Source: Entomortierella parvispora
Taxonomy: Eukaryota; Mortierellomycota; Mortierellomycetes; Mortierellales; Mortierellaceae
DNA length: 64,000 nt
Reading direction: 5' to 3'
Assembly: GCA_963573315.1 (NCBI GenBank)
Contig: OY752150.1
Span: 558,001 to 622,000 of the forward strand
Part shown: in pieces, positions 1 through 12,800 of the stretch
How positions within the stretch are numbered: position 1 is the stretch's first letter
Layout: each line of letters starts with the position of its first letter
Notes under the pieces: generated by a model
Told to the model about the DNA's origin: nothing
What the model saw: only the letters and a program-made list of their open reading frames with translations
Databases searched by the model: none
Program-made: the position numbers and the translations under genes

Positions 1-1259
1 GCCAGTAAAATCGAACATTAGTTGAGCGTCAGTCAAGATGCCATTTGGTGTCCATCCTGCGGGGTATTAAGATCGAATAGATCCTTACACGTGCGTGTGA
101 GGTTGGATGACAATATCGACTGTTGCGGACGCATTCTTGGGCTAGCCTATCCATTGCAGACCCCATATACTGAGAAATAGTGCAGTTGGACAACTTGATA
201 CTGCTCTCCGTTCTGTAGAATTCTTTTGTTTGCGCGATATAAGGCACCTCGAATTCTTCAATGTATAGCTCCAAAGGCTGATCCGTCTTGGCATTCAAAG
301 AAACTAGAGAGGAGTCAGATTTGTGTTAGGCAATCATAATATAATTCACTGATGCTCCTCTGGTTGTACATGTTTAACCGTACCAAGTGAAAGAATTGTG
401 CTCTGAACAACCGAGTAGTTGACCTGCTTTCCTTCCCTGTCCTGACGGATCGTATCGAAAACCTGATACATGAGCCTGTTCTGCTTGCGATGCTTGATCT
501 CCATAATGACATGCTCCCTCCAGATCTGATTTGCGAGCTGGATAGAAGAAGAAAGCGCTGTATAGTCAGCTTATAGGGTTTAAGGAACACTATGTGCAAA
601 GTCATCGGTCTCATCAGAGTATCTTTTACCGCTTGGATATCCTGGCGCGGGTACTTGCTTTGTCCAACAAACGGGCGCTTGTCGGTCGCCCCTGGACCTT
701 TGCGCTGCCTGACGATCAAGCCATTGAGGTATTCACAGGCGCGGTTCAGATAACCTGAGGCGATGTTGTATCTTTCCCAGTAATGTGCGTAGACCGGTAC
801 GACTTCTTCCTGGCTCAAGATCGCCTTATCAGTTCAAGAGAAGAGACATAGTTTTCGTTAGTCATCCAGAGAGATCAAGGGAGTGCTCCATACAAGAAGT
901 ACTCTGATTCAACGGTACCATTCTGACGTCTGAGGCATAATCACACAAAAACTCGGCTATGGCGCAATAAAGTCGTTCGTAGAGTGGTTTTGGTACAGAG
1001 TTGCAGATATCATATACCAGCCTATATGCATGCGGTGAGGAAGCGAAACGCCGTCAATGAATTGAAATAAAGTCATTCTTCATGTCGTGGCGAGTTGCTG
1101 ATGGAGATTGCCGCGTAGAGCCAGAGGCCAGTGCACGTACTGGTACATGTCCATGCCTGACACTTGACTAGTTCCTGAAAAGTCAAACATCTTGCCCAGA
1201 TCGCCTTTCAGGTCCCCAAAGGCGACATTGAAATCGATTCGCTTGCGGCGAAGAGACAT
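1..1259 (-). CDS. Cullin (CUL1/CUL2 clade), N-terminal part, cut by window edge
   Basis: Scaffold subunit of a cullin-RING ubiquitin ligase. Only the N-terminal cullin-repeat region is present; the C-terminal RING-binding part lies beyond position 1. Exons read on the minus strand: 1259-1141 (starting MSLRRKRIDF), 1021-919, 824-630, about 562-384 and 303-about 89. Diagnostic cullin segments are LVYDICNSVPKPLYERLY, YAHYWERYNIASGYLNRA, IWREHVIMEIKHR, IRQDREGK and EFYRTESS, in the correct order. The MSL start, the SQYM segment and the CHPTSH segment look closest to animal CUL2 as I recall it, but CUL1/Cdc53 is equally plausible. The last visible intron probably starts at GTGTAAGG near 90 and continues off the window. 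One junction does not resolve: exon 3 ends in phase 0, but the conserved reading of exon 4 needs one more base. The start diverges from the ABC transporter gene. Confidence 0.85.
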
Positions 1260-2216
1260 GGTGAGGGAGAGGGATGTGGACGAAGTTTAAAACAGAAAAG
1301 GCGAGAAGACGGTAAGGAGAAAAAGGGATAAGCGCGGGGTTGCGTCAGGATACTTCTGCGGGCGGAAGGAATGAGGGAAGGGGGGAGCGGTTGCAGGGAT
1401 GCATGCATGCATTCGAATGCATGCGATTTTTTTTGTTCTTTTGGGCACCGCGCTTGCAGGTCACAGCATCACGTGATTATAATTTTCTTGGATTCTCATT
1501 GGGCGCCGATCCGGCAGCAGACGCCGCACCAGAATCCACGCGTCCAATCTGACACGCCAGCAAAACGCACCGGCGGGGAGCAATTGAGCGAAAACCCCTC
1601 GCTCCTCGCTCACTTATCATCGGCTCATGTGATCTTGGGCCTTGGCTTGATCCAAGCCAATCTGCTGTAGGATGTCAAGATTGCTGAGGCAGCACAGACA
1701 TTGCTGAGTTGGTGGGGAGCAAGCTGGGATCAGGAAACAAACAAACAACAGATCACAGAAGCCCATCAGGTGTGGTTGCACCAAGGCATTGACAGAAAGA
1801 CAGTCGAGAACGACGGGAAGGGTGAGGGATAGATAGTGAGAAGGAAGAGGAAGAGAGTGAGAGAGAGAGGAGAAAAAGAGGGACCCATGCCTTGTTGCAT
1901 CATCGTGGGCTCAAAAGAAGGGACAATTGCATTAACGTAACACATAAGAGCTCTTCCTTCCGCCTCCAGCTCTTCTTCACTCTCCATCACTCCATCACTC
2001 TTTTTCTCTTTCCTCTTTGCCCCTCCTTCCGGCTCCCGAACGCTCCACCCACCCCCAACTCCTTCTTCCACGCAGTCCAAAAAAAAAAAAAAAGTTGGAA
2101 CGAGAGCGTGCAGTGTCTTCTCATTCTCCCCATTCCAACCGCTCCGTTGTCCATTGTCCATTCCGAACAACCTCTCTCCTTTTTTTTTTCTTTTGTACAT
2201 TAACGGTCACCTCCAC
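1260..2216. promoter_or_regulatory. Shared divergent intergenic region of cullin and ABC transporter genes
   Basis: No protein-like reading frame. The region contains a CACGTGAT box near 1470, pyrimidine-rich tracts around 1960-2180 (plus strand) and an A13 run near 2080. The T/C-rich stretch just before the ATG at 2217 is a likely core promoter or 5' UTR of the transporter. Long open frames here on both strands are low-complexity. Confidence 0.5.
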
Positions 2217-5200
2217 ATGGACGTCCTTGAAGGTCCCATTCTACTGGCATGCTCGCTGGCCACTACACTCTACACTGTCTGGCAACAAAAATACCAACAA
2301 GGTACAACTCCGATGGCATGGACTTTTGCAAATGAGTGCATGGACCTTGAACTGGAGCTTTATGCAGTGGCTCTGCTCTTACCCCTCCCCTCCGTTCCCT
2401 TCTCTTCCCTTGCTTTGGTTTTCCAAAAGAGGGAGGAAGAGGAGCAGAGGAGATGCAGGCAGAAATAAGCTTGAAACTATTGTGCACAAGAACCCTTTAT
2501 TTTTTGCTCTTGCTTGGACCATGCAACCAACCCTATGCTCCTCGTTGTCATCCCGAGGATGCACCTTTTTCGTCCCCTGTCTGATCCACTGTGAAATGTC
2601 CATGCAAAAGGGAGACGGGACAGACAGGATTGAAACCCGTCTTTGTTCTTACCATTGCAGTGTTCTCCCTTTCCGCCGTCCCCCCATTCACCCCTTTCTT
2701 GCCCCATTGTCTCATCAAAATAGGCCGGATACGGCTGGACGACCAGCGGCCGTGGCGGGAGCACCCTCTTGGGTCGGTCGTGCGAACAAGCCATCTACTC
2801 TTGATCTCAATAGCACTCGGTCTGCTGGTGTCGATAGCCAACCTGGTTGCGCTCTCTATCTTGCTGATCACGCACCATGACGCAGGTGAGTCCGTTTTCG
2901 CGCGTCCACGCAATTGAAAGTCAGATCTGGATTTTTGGTGCAGACCCAGAGTCTGTCTGTGTGTCTGTGTGCGGTCTGCGTGCAAGGGGCGCGGGCTGCA
3001 GGAAAGGGTCTTTGTGGTCTTGCTCCAAGCAGCTTCCCAACCCCGCACCCGGACTGAGAGAAGAGGCAGGAACAAACAGGGTCAAGGTTTGCCTTGCTTT
3101 GCCTTGCCCTTGCCTTGCAGTTGCGGCGTGTGCTCTAAATTGCCATGCTCCGTGACGTGACGCACTTGCATTCCTCCAGACGGCATGAAAAACCTAAATT
3201 ATATTTATCGCCTCGCTGCCCTTTGCTGACACATTCGTTCCTCTCTTCGGCTCTTTCTCTGTCTTTGCTGTAGGCGACAATGACAACATCAACAACAATA
3301 TCATCTTCTGGCAGAAGCTGGGCTGGCTCTTGGCTTCATCCGCTTGCTGTTGTCTCGCATGGGCACTTCAAACGGGGATCGCCTTCCAGGAGCGACTCAA
3401 ACCTCGGTTCTCAAACTCTATTCGTCTCTTCTGGATCTGCTCCTCCATCATCTCCACAGTCTCCTTTTCGCTGTGGATCCACAACCGTACCCAGACAGAC
3501 CTTGGACCAACCGGCCCTTTGTCATCAGTGACTAGGCTCACTGTTGTCTCTCGGTTCATTCAGTCATTGACCCTCGTCGTCCTTGGAAGCCTACAGGAAT
3601 ATCAGTTCCGGTCCTTACCTCCATTGACCGCCGCCCCTACACTCCCTTCCGACCTCAGCGGTGCCACACTTTCACACGAGAGCGGCTCGAGTGCACACAT
3701 TAACAAAAACAAACAGAGAGTCAAGGATGCAGCACAATCAACTTCGGCGCAAAAGGATTACCAGCGACCAACTACGTTTGCAGAATTTTACGAACATTGC
3801 AAGCACCTTCGGCCTTTTATTTGGCCATCCAACTCTCCAAAACTACAGACCCATATCATGCTTTGCATGGGGCTCCTCGTAGTGGGTCGCATTGTCAATG
3901 TCCTAGTACCATGGCAGGTGGCAAACGTCGTCAATGCGTTAACAAAGGTGGAGGAAGGCAGCGAAGGCGGAAAAGATGAAGACGGCAACCCCCGATTCAT
4001 TTGGAAGGAGATCATGGTGTTTATTGCCTTCAGAGCTCTCCAGAGCAGTATTGGACTTGTGGACACGTTTCAGGGACTGCTTTGGATACCAGTGGGCCAG
4101 TACAACACCCGCGAACTCGCCGTCAAGATGTTTGAGCATCTCTTGAACCTGTCTCTGCGGTTTCACTTGAATCGAAAAACAGGAGAAATGCTTCGCGTCC
4201 AAGGTAATCCATATTTGTGTCACCAATCCACAACAACAGCTCCTTCTGACTTGAAATTCTGCTGCTCTTTGCTATAGATCGTGGAGTATCTTCGATTGTG
4301 ACTCTACTCTCCTCGCTTCTATTCAATATTCTGCCCTGCTTGGTCGACATTGCCATTGCTTGTATTGTCCTGACACGCAAGTTCGACATTTACTTTGGAC
4401 TTATTGTGGCTGCAACAATGATGTGTTACATTTACGCCACAATTCTCATGACGGACTGGAGAACTCGGTATCGCAGAGAGTCAAACGCTCTGGACAATGC
4501 AGTGGAGGCGCGGGCTGTTGACTCTCTTCTCAACTATGAAACGATCAAGCTTTTTGCCACCGAGGAGTACGAGATTGGCAAGTATACGGAAGCCATTCTC
4601 GCTTACCAAAAAGCCGATCGAAAGTCACAGTACACGCTTGGGATCCTCAACACCACGCTGAACTTTGTGATCCAAGGTGGACTGGCTCTTGGCTGTCTTC
4701 TCTGCGCACAACGTGTTGCCCAAAAGGAAATGGTTGTCGGAGACTTTGTCCTATACTATACGTACATTCTGCAACTTTATGGGCCATTGAACCTCTTTGG
4801 CACTTCATACCGGTCGCTGCAGGTTTGTTGCCGCTTTGAATGACACCCATTTGGATGCTCGCCTGACTTTCGGCTAACTTTTGCTTTTTTTTTTAGAAAA
4901 ACTTCATCGATATGGAAAAGATGTTGGATCTCTTTAAAGAACCAGTAGAGATTCAGGATGAACCAGAAGCAAAGTCTTTGGTGATGACAAGTGGAGAGGT
5001 TGTCTTTGGTATGGATTCACTGTAAAACAGGAGCATTGTTTCTTCCTCTTTTTTGGCGGTCCTAACAGTAAAACTCTACTATGGTATTGCTTTCTACCCG
5101 CTAGACAATGTTTCGTTTGGATACAACCCTCTGTACCCGAATCTGAAGTCTGTATCCTTCACTATCCCGCATGGAAAGAAGCTTGCTTTGGTTGGACCCT

Positions 5201-6597
5201 CAGGAGGAGGAAAATCCACAATATTGCGACTTCTTTTCCGATTCTATGATCCAACCCAAGGCAGGATTTTGATCGATGGTCAAGACATCAGGACTGTTAC
5301 GCAAACCAGCCTGAGGAGAAGGATCGGCATTGTCCCGCAGGACACAGCCCTGTTTAACGAAACGATAGGTTACAACATTGGCTATGGCAAGATTGGTCAG
5401 GACCACACACAGGTGTTTGATCCCTCTCGAATTGCGCTTGTAAAGAGGAGGGGGACTATTGGCGATAGCTCTGAGAGCGGTAGCGTCAGAAGAACTCTGC
5501 TAAGTGGCAAGCCAATCAGACCACCAGGAAAAGGCCGAAAACACAGGAATGGCTCTCCTTCATCCTCTCCAGAGACTGCTGGTATAACGGAAGGGGACGA
5601 GGCCGACATTGAGGGCTGTGGCACTGAGTATGATGATGATGAAGACTGGGAAGAGGATGGTCGGATCCAAGCTGCCGCTGAGGCTGCCAGAATCCACGAA
5701 ATCATTTCAAGGTTCCCGGATGAATACGCAACTCGAGTCGGCGAAAGAGGTATGCGACTCTCTGGAGGGGAGAAGCAGCGTGTTGCTATCGCGAGAACCA
5801 TTCTCAAAAACCCGCCCATTTTGCTTCTGGATGAAGCGACCAGCGCCTTGGACACACAGACAGAGCGTGAGATCCAAAATTCGCTGGAAGCTATTTCCAA
5901 GGACAGGACAACGCTCATGATTGCTCACAGACTGTCAACGATCGTGGACGCGGACGAAATTCTGGTCATCCAACAGGGACAGATTGCAGAACAGGGCAGC
6001 CACGAGGAATTGATGCGAGCAGGAGGAATCTATGCATCCATGTGGATGCAACAGCTTCGTGAAGATCGGACGCCCATGGGCAGCAGCCATTCGAGTCAGA
6101 AGGACTCGTCCAAGGGAGAGGAGGAATCGGATGAGGATGATTCTTCTGACGATGATGCACAGATAGGTCGTATCCGTATCCGGCGAAACCATGGTCCACG
6201 TTACCCGGACTATCCTCCAGGATCGAGTCGTCTCCCGCATCATGAAGACGGACGCAAAATGATGTCTTTCTCGCTACCTGCATACGCGACTGGATATCGA
6301 GGATCGGGCTCGTCCAGCTCAGAGCATGGAGGTGCTGCCACGACGGAAGATTCGGCCTCTGGCGCAGCGGGAGTAGGACCCACTCCTAAACGCGGGTTCT
6401 TGCAACCCCCGCTAGATCCGATGCTTTATAGCAGGGCCAATCACAGAAGCGGAAGCAAACACAGTAGTAGCGGTGGTGGCGGCGGTTCTCGAGCCAACAC
6501 GCGGACTGTTGTGCCAGAAGCGAGCGCGATACAGGAGCTCTCTGATGAGAACAATTTCGAAGAAGGCGAGTACGAGCCAAGACCTCACCACAGTTGA
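2217..6597 (+). CDS. HMT1: ABC half-transporter with TMD0, HMT1/ABCB6 type
   Basis: ATP-driven exporter of the heavy-metal tolerance factor (HMT1/ABCB6) group, expected in vacuolar or other internal membranes. Predicted exons are 2217-2301, 2661-2885, 3274-4203, 4278-4822, 4897-5008 and 5105-6597; all phases agree and give 1129 aa. Order of parts: an extra N-terminal membrane domain (TMD0, about residues 1-180, several hydrophobic helices), the six-helix ABC membrane domain (about 275-600, with [14 protein letters not shown] and [14 protein letters not shown]), then one nucleotide-binding domain. Walker [10 protein letters not shown] lies at about 663-671, signature LSGGEKQR at about 851, and Walker B/D-loop [12 protein letters not shown] follows. 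TMD0 argues against mitochondrial Atm1, which lacks it. Odd points: an acidic insertion of roughly 85 residues inside the nucleotide-binding domain (about 728-818) and a 170-residue Ser/Gly/His-rich C-terminal tail. The first intron (359 nt) is long for this genome. Confidence 0.88.
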
Positions 6598-6946
6598 TCC
6601 CGAGGTGCAGCATGAGTGAGATGCCTTGATCAGCGTAGGGCAGATCCACATTGTAGATAGCTTTTTCATCCGGAAAATGGTTTTATTGACAGGATAAAAT
6701 CATATGACGGTTTCCGCACAACTCTCCATTCTGTCATCCTCATTGATGATCATCCTTACTACCCCACAAAGTGAGTTGGATGGCTTCTTTCTTTGCGACT
6801 CGGGAAGCAATTGCTGTTATCATATAGATAGCAGAATAGACAAGTGACTACAACAAGAGGGGAAACGGGATCTAAAGAAATGGAATTCTGTCACTGCCAC
6901 CGCTGGCTCGTTGCTGAAGGTGTAAAATTCTTTATTGTTCTGGAGA
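6598..6946. other. Convergent 3' region between ABC transporter and short Zn2Cys6 gene
   Basis: No coding signal. TTTATT at 6931-6936 is an AATAAA poly(A) signal on the minus strand, 11 bp beyond the stop of the Zn2Cys6 gene. The transporter 3' UTR occupies the left side. Confidence 0.5.
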
Positions 6947-8903
6947 TCACAGTTCTGTACTTGAGAATGGAAACTCGAAATCAAAGGTCTCGTCTTCACC
7001 ATGGCCAAAGAGTTGTTCAGGCAGGGATATCCTGTCCTGCACCATTTCCAGCTGCGAGACAACCTCATCTCGGTGATCCAGGTCGCCGTGTCCTAATCCC
7101 TGGAGCTCGGGCTCCTGGTTGCCCTCGTTATTCTCGTTACTCTCGCCGTTACTCTCACCGTCACTATCACACATTGTGGTAACCAACATCTCTCGAAAGT
7201 TCTTCTCCACGGTATCTATATGTTGGGCATCTGTTTCCCCTGGATGACCTCTGACTATCAGCGGTTCCGGCAACATGGCCCATCGGCGGAAAAGATCCGA
7301 GCACATCATCAATTGAGCCCGAGCTTCCTGTTGGTCGGCTGGGCTTGTCATGTTGGGTTTCGAGTTTTTACATGCAATTCGCATGCAGAGTGTAAGAGCA
7401 TGCATCACCTTGATCTGGAGAGTACACCGCTCTGGATATCTATCCAACATGAGTTCGATATGATGCAACAGCGTCTTGGAGAGTTTGGTGCAAATCTTGT
7501 GAGCAGAGTTGGCAAACCATTTCTTTTGCAAATCACGGTCCTGACCACCACCTGGCCCAGATGGAGGGGGTTGACCTAGAGAGAGAGTAAGAGTATCCAC
7601 TGTTGGTGTTTCCAGTTGAAGATTGTCCGGATTTTCGGCATTAAATATTTGCTGTGGTTGCTGTAACCAAGGCGTTATGTAGTCCGTCTGTGTGTGGTGT
7701 GTTGGTGTTATAGTATCGAACGGACCAGTTACTAGTCCCTCCATATATGCTCTCCTCAAGGGTTGCGGAAGGTACTCCGCATTGGCGTGAAAAGGATCCT
7801 TAAAGTCCGTACCCGTTAGAGTCACTTCTGGTCGTAGTAGAACTGGGGTGGCGAAAGATGGCATGCACTGCAGGGCCTTTGTCGTCTCGGCCATCTGTTC
7901 TGAGTGACTTCCAATGACATGATCCAACGATTGCTGACTCCTTTTCGATAATCCGATCCCCACGCTACAATTATAGACGTTGTTGTTGCTGCTGTCGACT
8001 GTGTCAGAAAGGTCAGGGTGCAATGTCTCGATAGCGGTACTGTTAGGCAAGAGTGACATTTGTAACGGAAGTGGTGTAGGGGCCAGCAATCGCTGCGATG
8101 CCGATCCTTTGTTCGCTCCTGACAACAGCGACTTTCCTCGCTTTTTGAGACTAGTCCTGAGTATTCTTGTCGCGACCGCTCCTTGGACCTTTTCGCGACT
8201 CAATGGAGAGTCACCCCACTGCGCACGCAATAACTGGGCGTCGGTATAGTTGCAATCGGCATTGACTCTCTTGCAGGTCGAGCACGGTACCCCGCCGTCG
8301 CACTTTCGCTAAAAGGGGCAAGTTCAGGAAACAGATCGATACAATCGTCATGCCGTACAGTTCGGAGTACAACTTTAATTTTACCTTGTGCTGACGGCAA
8401 CGGTTGCAAGAAGTGGCAATTTTGTGTTTCTTCCGAGGTTCGTTGGGAAAGCGAATATCCGAAATGGATATTGGTCTTGTCGCTGTCGATGACAATGAAA
8501 GAATTGGAGTAGCGCAGTCATTGCTGTATTGGTCTGTGGCACCAGCGGTAAAGAAAAAAGGCTGGTCCGAGAGATGCTGAACTCCAGGATCCATGGCCTC
8601 TGTCATGGATTCTTGTTGGAAAAGAGGGTCCGATGAATCAACAAAAGATCCTTCCGGCCCGTGTAGCGAAAAGGTTGGGACACTCTGCCCATCCACCCAT
8701 TGGGGTTGGCGACCAGCGATGCTGTATTGAAGTTGATGGTGCTGCAATTGCTGAGCCTGCGGCTGCTGTTGTTGCTGTTGCTCTTGCCCTAGATCGTAGT
8801 GGTGCCCATCTTGTTGTTGACTTTGATGTTCCGGCGAGGATAGACGGAGATCAAGGGGCTGAGATGGAGGCACCGCACGAAGATCTGACTCGGAGTTGAG
8901 CAT
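6947..8903 (-). CDS. Zn2Cys6 transcription factor, short paralogue lacking the middle regulatory domain
   Basis: Predicted DNA-binding nuclear regulator of 626 aa. Exons are 8903-8385 and 8308-6947, with a phase-0 intron (GTAAAA...TTTTAG) inside the zinc cluster. The joined cluster is CX2CX6CX5CX2CX6C (CNRCRQHKRKC then DGGVPCSTC then KRVNADC) at about 163-189. It is preceded by Gln/His-rich sequence, and the start is MLNSESDLR. Its closest relative is the gene at 14638-19230: the N-terminal end, the zinc cluster, the following WGDSPLSREKVQGAVATR block, the SLDHV block and the last roughly 200 residues (NSAHKICT..LSKTLLHHIELMLD to DETFDFEFPF) match. About 770 residues present in the paralogue, including the fungal-specific transcription factor domain, are absent, as are three introns. 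The frame is open throughout, so it may be expressed. It could act as a dominant competitor for the same sites; that is inference. Confidence 0.88.
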
Positions 8904-9800
8904 GGGACAAGAATTTGAGTGGAGGTACGAAAAGCAAGGGATGTTGAGGAATTATAGCTCGCCGCCAGATGACAAGGAAGGAGGAAGGAGGAAGAAAGAA
9001 CAGTGAAACGGGTGGAAGCAAGTGGAGAAAGAAGGGATGAAAGAACGGGCTTAATGAAGAGAGGAACGTACGGGTTTAAAGAAGAGATGAACAGACGGGC
9101 TGCAATGTCGCACAGAGATTGACATGATCGCAGTGTCGCACAGAGATCGAAAGGCATTGCGTATAGGGAAATGAGTTCTGTTTGCCGACTTTGCTTTCGG
9201 CAGCCATACCGATGATTATTGTTCGCGGGCCCTCGCTTGCAGTCTATTGGCGAGCGCGATCTCCGAGGGTGCGTTATTACGTATTAACGTATTGTGGCTC
9301 AGCATCGTCCGTGGAAATAACTTGAATAAGCCTCGCGAGATTTGTTAATCAAGTCGCAGAAGAATGACTCACCATTGCTGACCATTTGAACGCGAACATG
9401 CCACAAAACACGTGCAATGACGGACAATGTGCTGCAGATCTAGGTCATTCCCAAAAGGCACTGCGCACATTTGTACGCATTCATGAGGGCCGTTTTGGTA
9501 TAAAAGGAAAGGGCTGGGACTAGGACACGGAATCAAATGAGCCAATGTCAACAAACGAGAGAATCGCATGTGCGCAGCAACCTTCAGAATGAGGCTATTT
9601 TGAACGCGTGGGGGGAAACCTGCAGAGGCAAGACAATGTCCAACAATGGGTGAGTGTTGTGAATGAGGAATGTGAAGAGTGCGCAGAGGCGTCCATACTG
9701 AGAGACGGGACGGGCGTTTCGTGATGAAGAGGTCAGTGCGTCAGGAAGCATTGTCCTTTTTTATTGCTGATTGTTGTTGCTGTTCAAAATCAAAGGCAGG
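8904..9800. promoter_or_regulatory. Intergenic: promoter of short Zn2Cys6 gene and 3' end of GATA gene
   Basis: No gene seen. The region contains A/G-rich 5' UTR-like sequence just upstream of 8903, a short hairpin (TGCCGA...TCGGCA, near 9182-9203) and an AT-rich patch near 9270-9295. Short open frames here are not protein-like. Confidence 0.4.
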
Positions 9801-12800
9801 CTACTGTCGGTGCCGTCGGTCGCGGTTCGGGGCATTCTTGCTGGCCAATGCACTACGTTGGCGCTCGCTCTTTCTAAGGACAATTGGCAGCGGCTGTGGC
9901 GAAGGAAGGACACCGTCTGAAGAAGGGGACTCTTTCACTGTTGTCGTCTCTGCTGCTGCCGCCGGTCCTTGCTCGCGAGAGGTGGGGTGACCAAGGGCAT
10001 GGTCTTGGAGCTCTACCTTTGGAGTCAGCATCGGAGACGACATGGGCGTTGAATTGATGCAGGTCGCCGCCAACATCTGTAGCGAAGAAGAGCTTCCTCC
10101 TTCTTCTTCCTCTTTCATCTCCATCGCAGGCGAAGTCGTAGTCCCTGCGATTGAATTCAAAGTCGCGGCAGTCGGCTCAGGAGCTGTCGGGATCGCGGCA
10201 TCAGGGTGCAGATTTAAGGTGGATAGCTGCCGTTGCTGCTGGGGGTGGTGTTGGTCCAGTTTTGGCTGAGTCGTCGTCGCAGCGGAGGATGAGCAATTTG
10301 CGCCACCGTCATTTGAAATTCTCGGTTCATCGCCCTCGATGCCTTCCTCTCCCTCACTCGCAGCTGCGTCATCGTCATCTGGCTCGATGAATCGCATCAT
10401 TGTGTGGATGCTCATGGCCGCCTGGTCATCCGAAACCTTTCCCAGGTCCTTGCCTGACTCGTCTCCACCCATCGTGGCCTCTGCTTTTGCCTCGCCTTTC
10501 ACCTCACGCCTGTTCATTTCTCCAAAAGTCCCCCGCCCAAGATTTCCAAGATTGCCGTCGTCGCCTGCGTTAGAAGCGCCCGTTGATCCTAACTCGGCCG
10601 CCTTGGTCGGCGGTGATCCATTCAGATGATGCTCCCAAAAGGCATTTAAAACAATCCTTGATTCATTCTGCCTCTGCTTCTCTTGTTCACGCTGAAGTAG
10701 ATCGTCATAAATGTCGCTATTGCTGATGTTGAGGCTGTAGCTGTTGCTAGAAGTCTGCTCAAGCCCAGACGGGTACCCTCCGTAGTTGATCGGTGGTAAG
10801 TTGAGAGAATGGTACTGTGCCTGCGATGACAGAGTCATCGGTTGAGTCATCGCTGCCTGTGGAGAATGGTACGTCTGATATTGAGCACTGCGGTACATCT
10901 GATGACGGCGGTGGTGCTGCTTCTGTGTTTGCCACACCTGGCGACCATCGTATTGGTTCTGATGACTGTCCTGGCGTCTCTGTTGCTGAAGCACTTGCTG
11001 GTATTGGTGGGGGCGGAAGCGACTGGGGGATCTTGGTTGCTGCTGTTGCTGCTGGTATGGCCCATATTGCTGCTGATGGTAGGTTTGCAAAGCCAAATGA
11101 TGATTTTTCAAACCGTGGAACACATTTGGCTGCTGTGTGTACTGCTGTTGATGATAATTCTTTGTGGCTGTGGAAGAGGGGGCAGCGAATGGTACAGTGT
11201 AGGGATAATGATGGTTCTGCCCTGGGGACGAGTATTGCGGCCATTGGTATTGCATCTGTGATTGAGGCGAGGGCTCATGTTGGAGCTGGCGATGGAGGGG
11301 AACAGGGTTGTTTGTCGCCATCGTTGGTGGGTCTTCGATTCCAGGAACCATCAGCCGGGTTTGATCCAGCATATTGATTGACGTGGTGGCGTCTCCTTCG
11401 GGTTGAAGAGACGGGTCCATTGAACTGGAAACGGGTGGATGCTGCCATGGATAAGCGAACGGAGACTCAATCTGGGCGATGGCCTGGTACAACGGTGGTA
11501 GGTTTAAAGCTTGTGTCGGGTATTCGCTGGATTCATGTCGATCTTGGAGCCACAGCGAAGGAAATGGCTGACGCAACCTGCTTTGCTGAATATGGGCCCT
11601 TGACGGAAGCAGCACCCCTTGTTCTGAGTGATCAAAAGATCCGGCGACTGAGTTCTCCACTGAGAATCCCTCAACATCAAAAAAGGACCCGAGTGCTTGG
11701 CTTGATTGCTGCCTGCCAGACCAACTGTCAGTCGATGATGACAGGGCTCGGATCGGCTTATCGTGATAGTAGGGTGCGTCTGACGCGTGTTTCCCTGTTC
11801 TCAACGAGTCGGACGCACGACCTTGATGAGGGGAGGAGCAGTTGCGACTCTTCAGGTACGGGTCCTCCTGAACGCCATTCTCCCCGTTCTCTTCTTGCTC
11901 TCTTCGCATCGGATGACTCGATGTCGAATGTGGGACTGGGAACCCTGAAAGAACTTCTCCGGAAGACACACGTCGCATTTTGGAGGAATGAGACGAAGAA
12001 TTTGCTCTCATCTGGCGGCGAGATAGTTTGCCAGATTGAACGGAAACCTCGCCTTCGCCTTCGTCTAGGATAAGCGGATTTTTGAGTATTTCTCCACAAT
12101 GCTCGCAGACAACTTCGCTGTTAGGCCTCCGTCTTGGACTCAGAGGCGTACGGGCGCCACAGCGGGCGCAAGGCACATCACGTTGCTGAGGTTGACGACG
12201 GATCTTAACGACTCCCTCCTTGGTGACATAGGTCGGTCGAGGAATGTTGTGAAGCTTTTGGTATAAACCACAGGCATTGCAGAGCAAGATTTTCCCTTGA
12301 GAACATCGCCTCCAACTCGGCGTAGTGAGTGTCTGGCAGTTGGCACAGATTTTCAGCTCCGAATTTTGGAAGGGCTCAAAAGAGGAAGTACCCTCATCAC
12401 CATGACTCTGTAGCATGACTGGCAACGGTTGCGACGATGATGCAGCGGAAGAGGACGACAAAGGATTGGATAGAGTCGCTTCGGTTGGGGACGACCTCGA
12501 AGGTACAGGGGTGGCTACAGTGGTGCCAATAACAGATTCAGAGCTCGGAGAAATCTCATCCTTGAAGCGATATGACATTGGGTAGCTGCAGGGCTGGGGA
12601 TAGGTATGTGGTCCAATCGCAATTTGAGATTCCGGGTGATGCTGAAGGATCCCGCTCCAGGACGGATGCTGGCCCTCCAACTTCAGGAATGGACTCGGTG
12701 CCTGCTGACTTTGTATTGGCTGGGATTGGTACCGCCTGCCCGAGGTGCTTCCTGTGTCTGGGGTCTGCTGATTATAAAAGGGGAATGCCACCAGGTCGTA

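Noticed and set aside
1766-2203. Overlapping open frames of 100-144 codons on both strands
   Set aside because: They are low-complexity (Lys/Glu/Ser/Phe runs from purine/pyrimidine tracts) and lie in the divergent promoter region; no family resemblance.
5010-5104. Alternative acceptor CTAACAG at 5068 for the last ABC transporter intron
   Set aside because: It would add 12 residues ([12 protein letters not shown]) not expected in the family; the acceptor CTAG at 5104 gives the canonical GEVVFDNVSFGY, and CTAAC then serves as the branch point.
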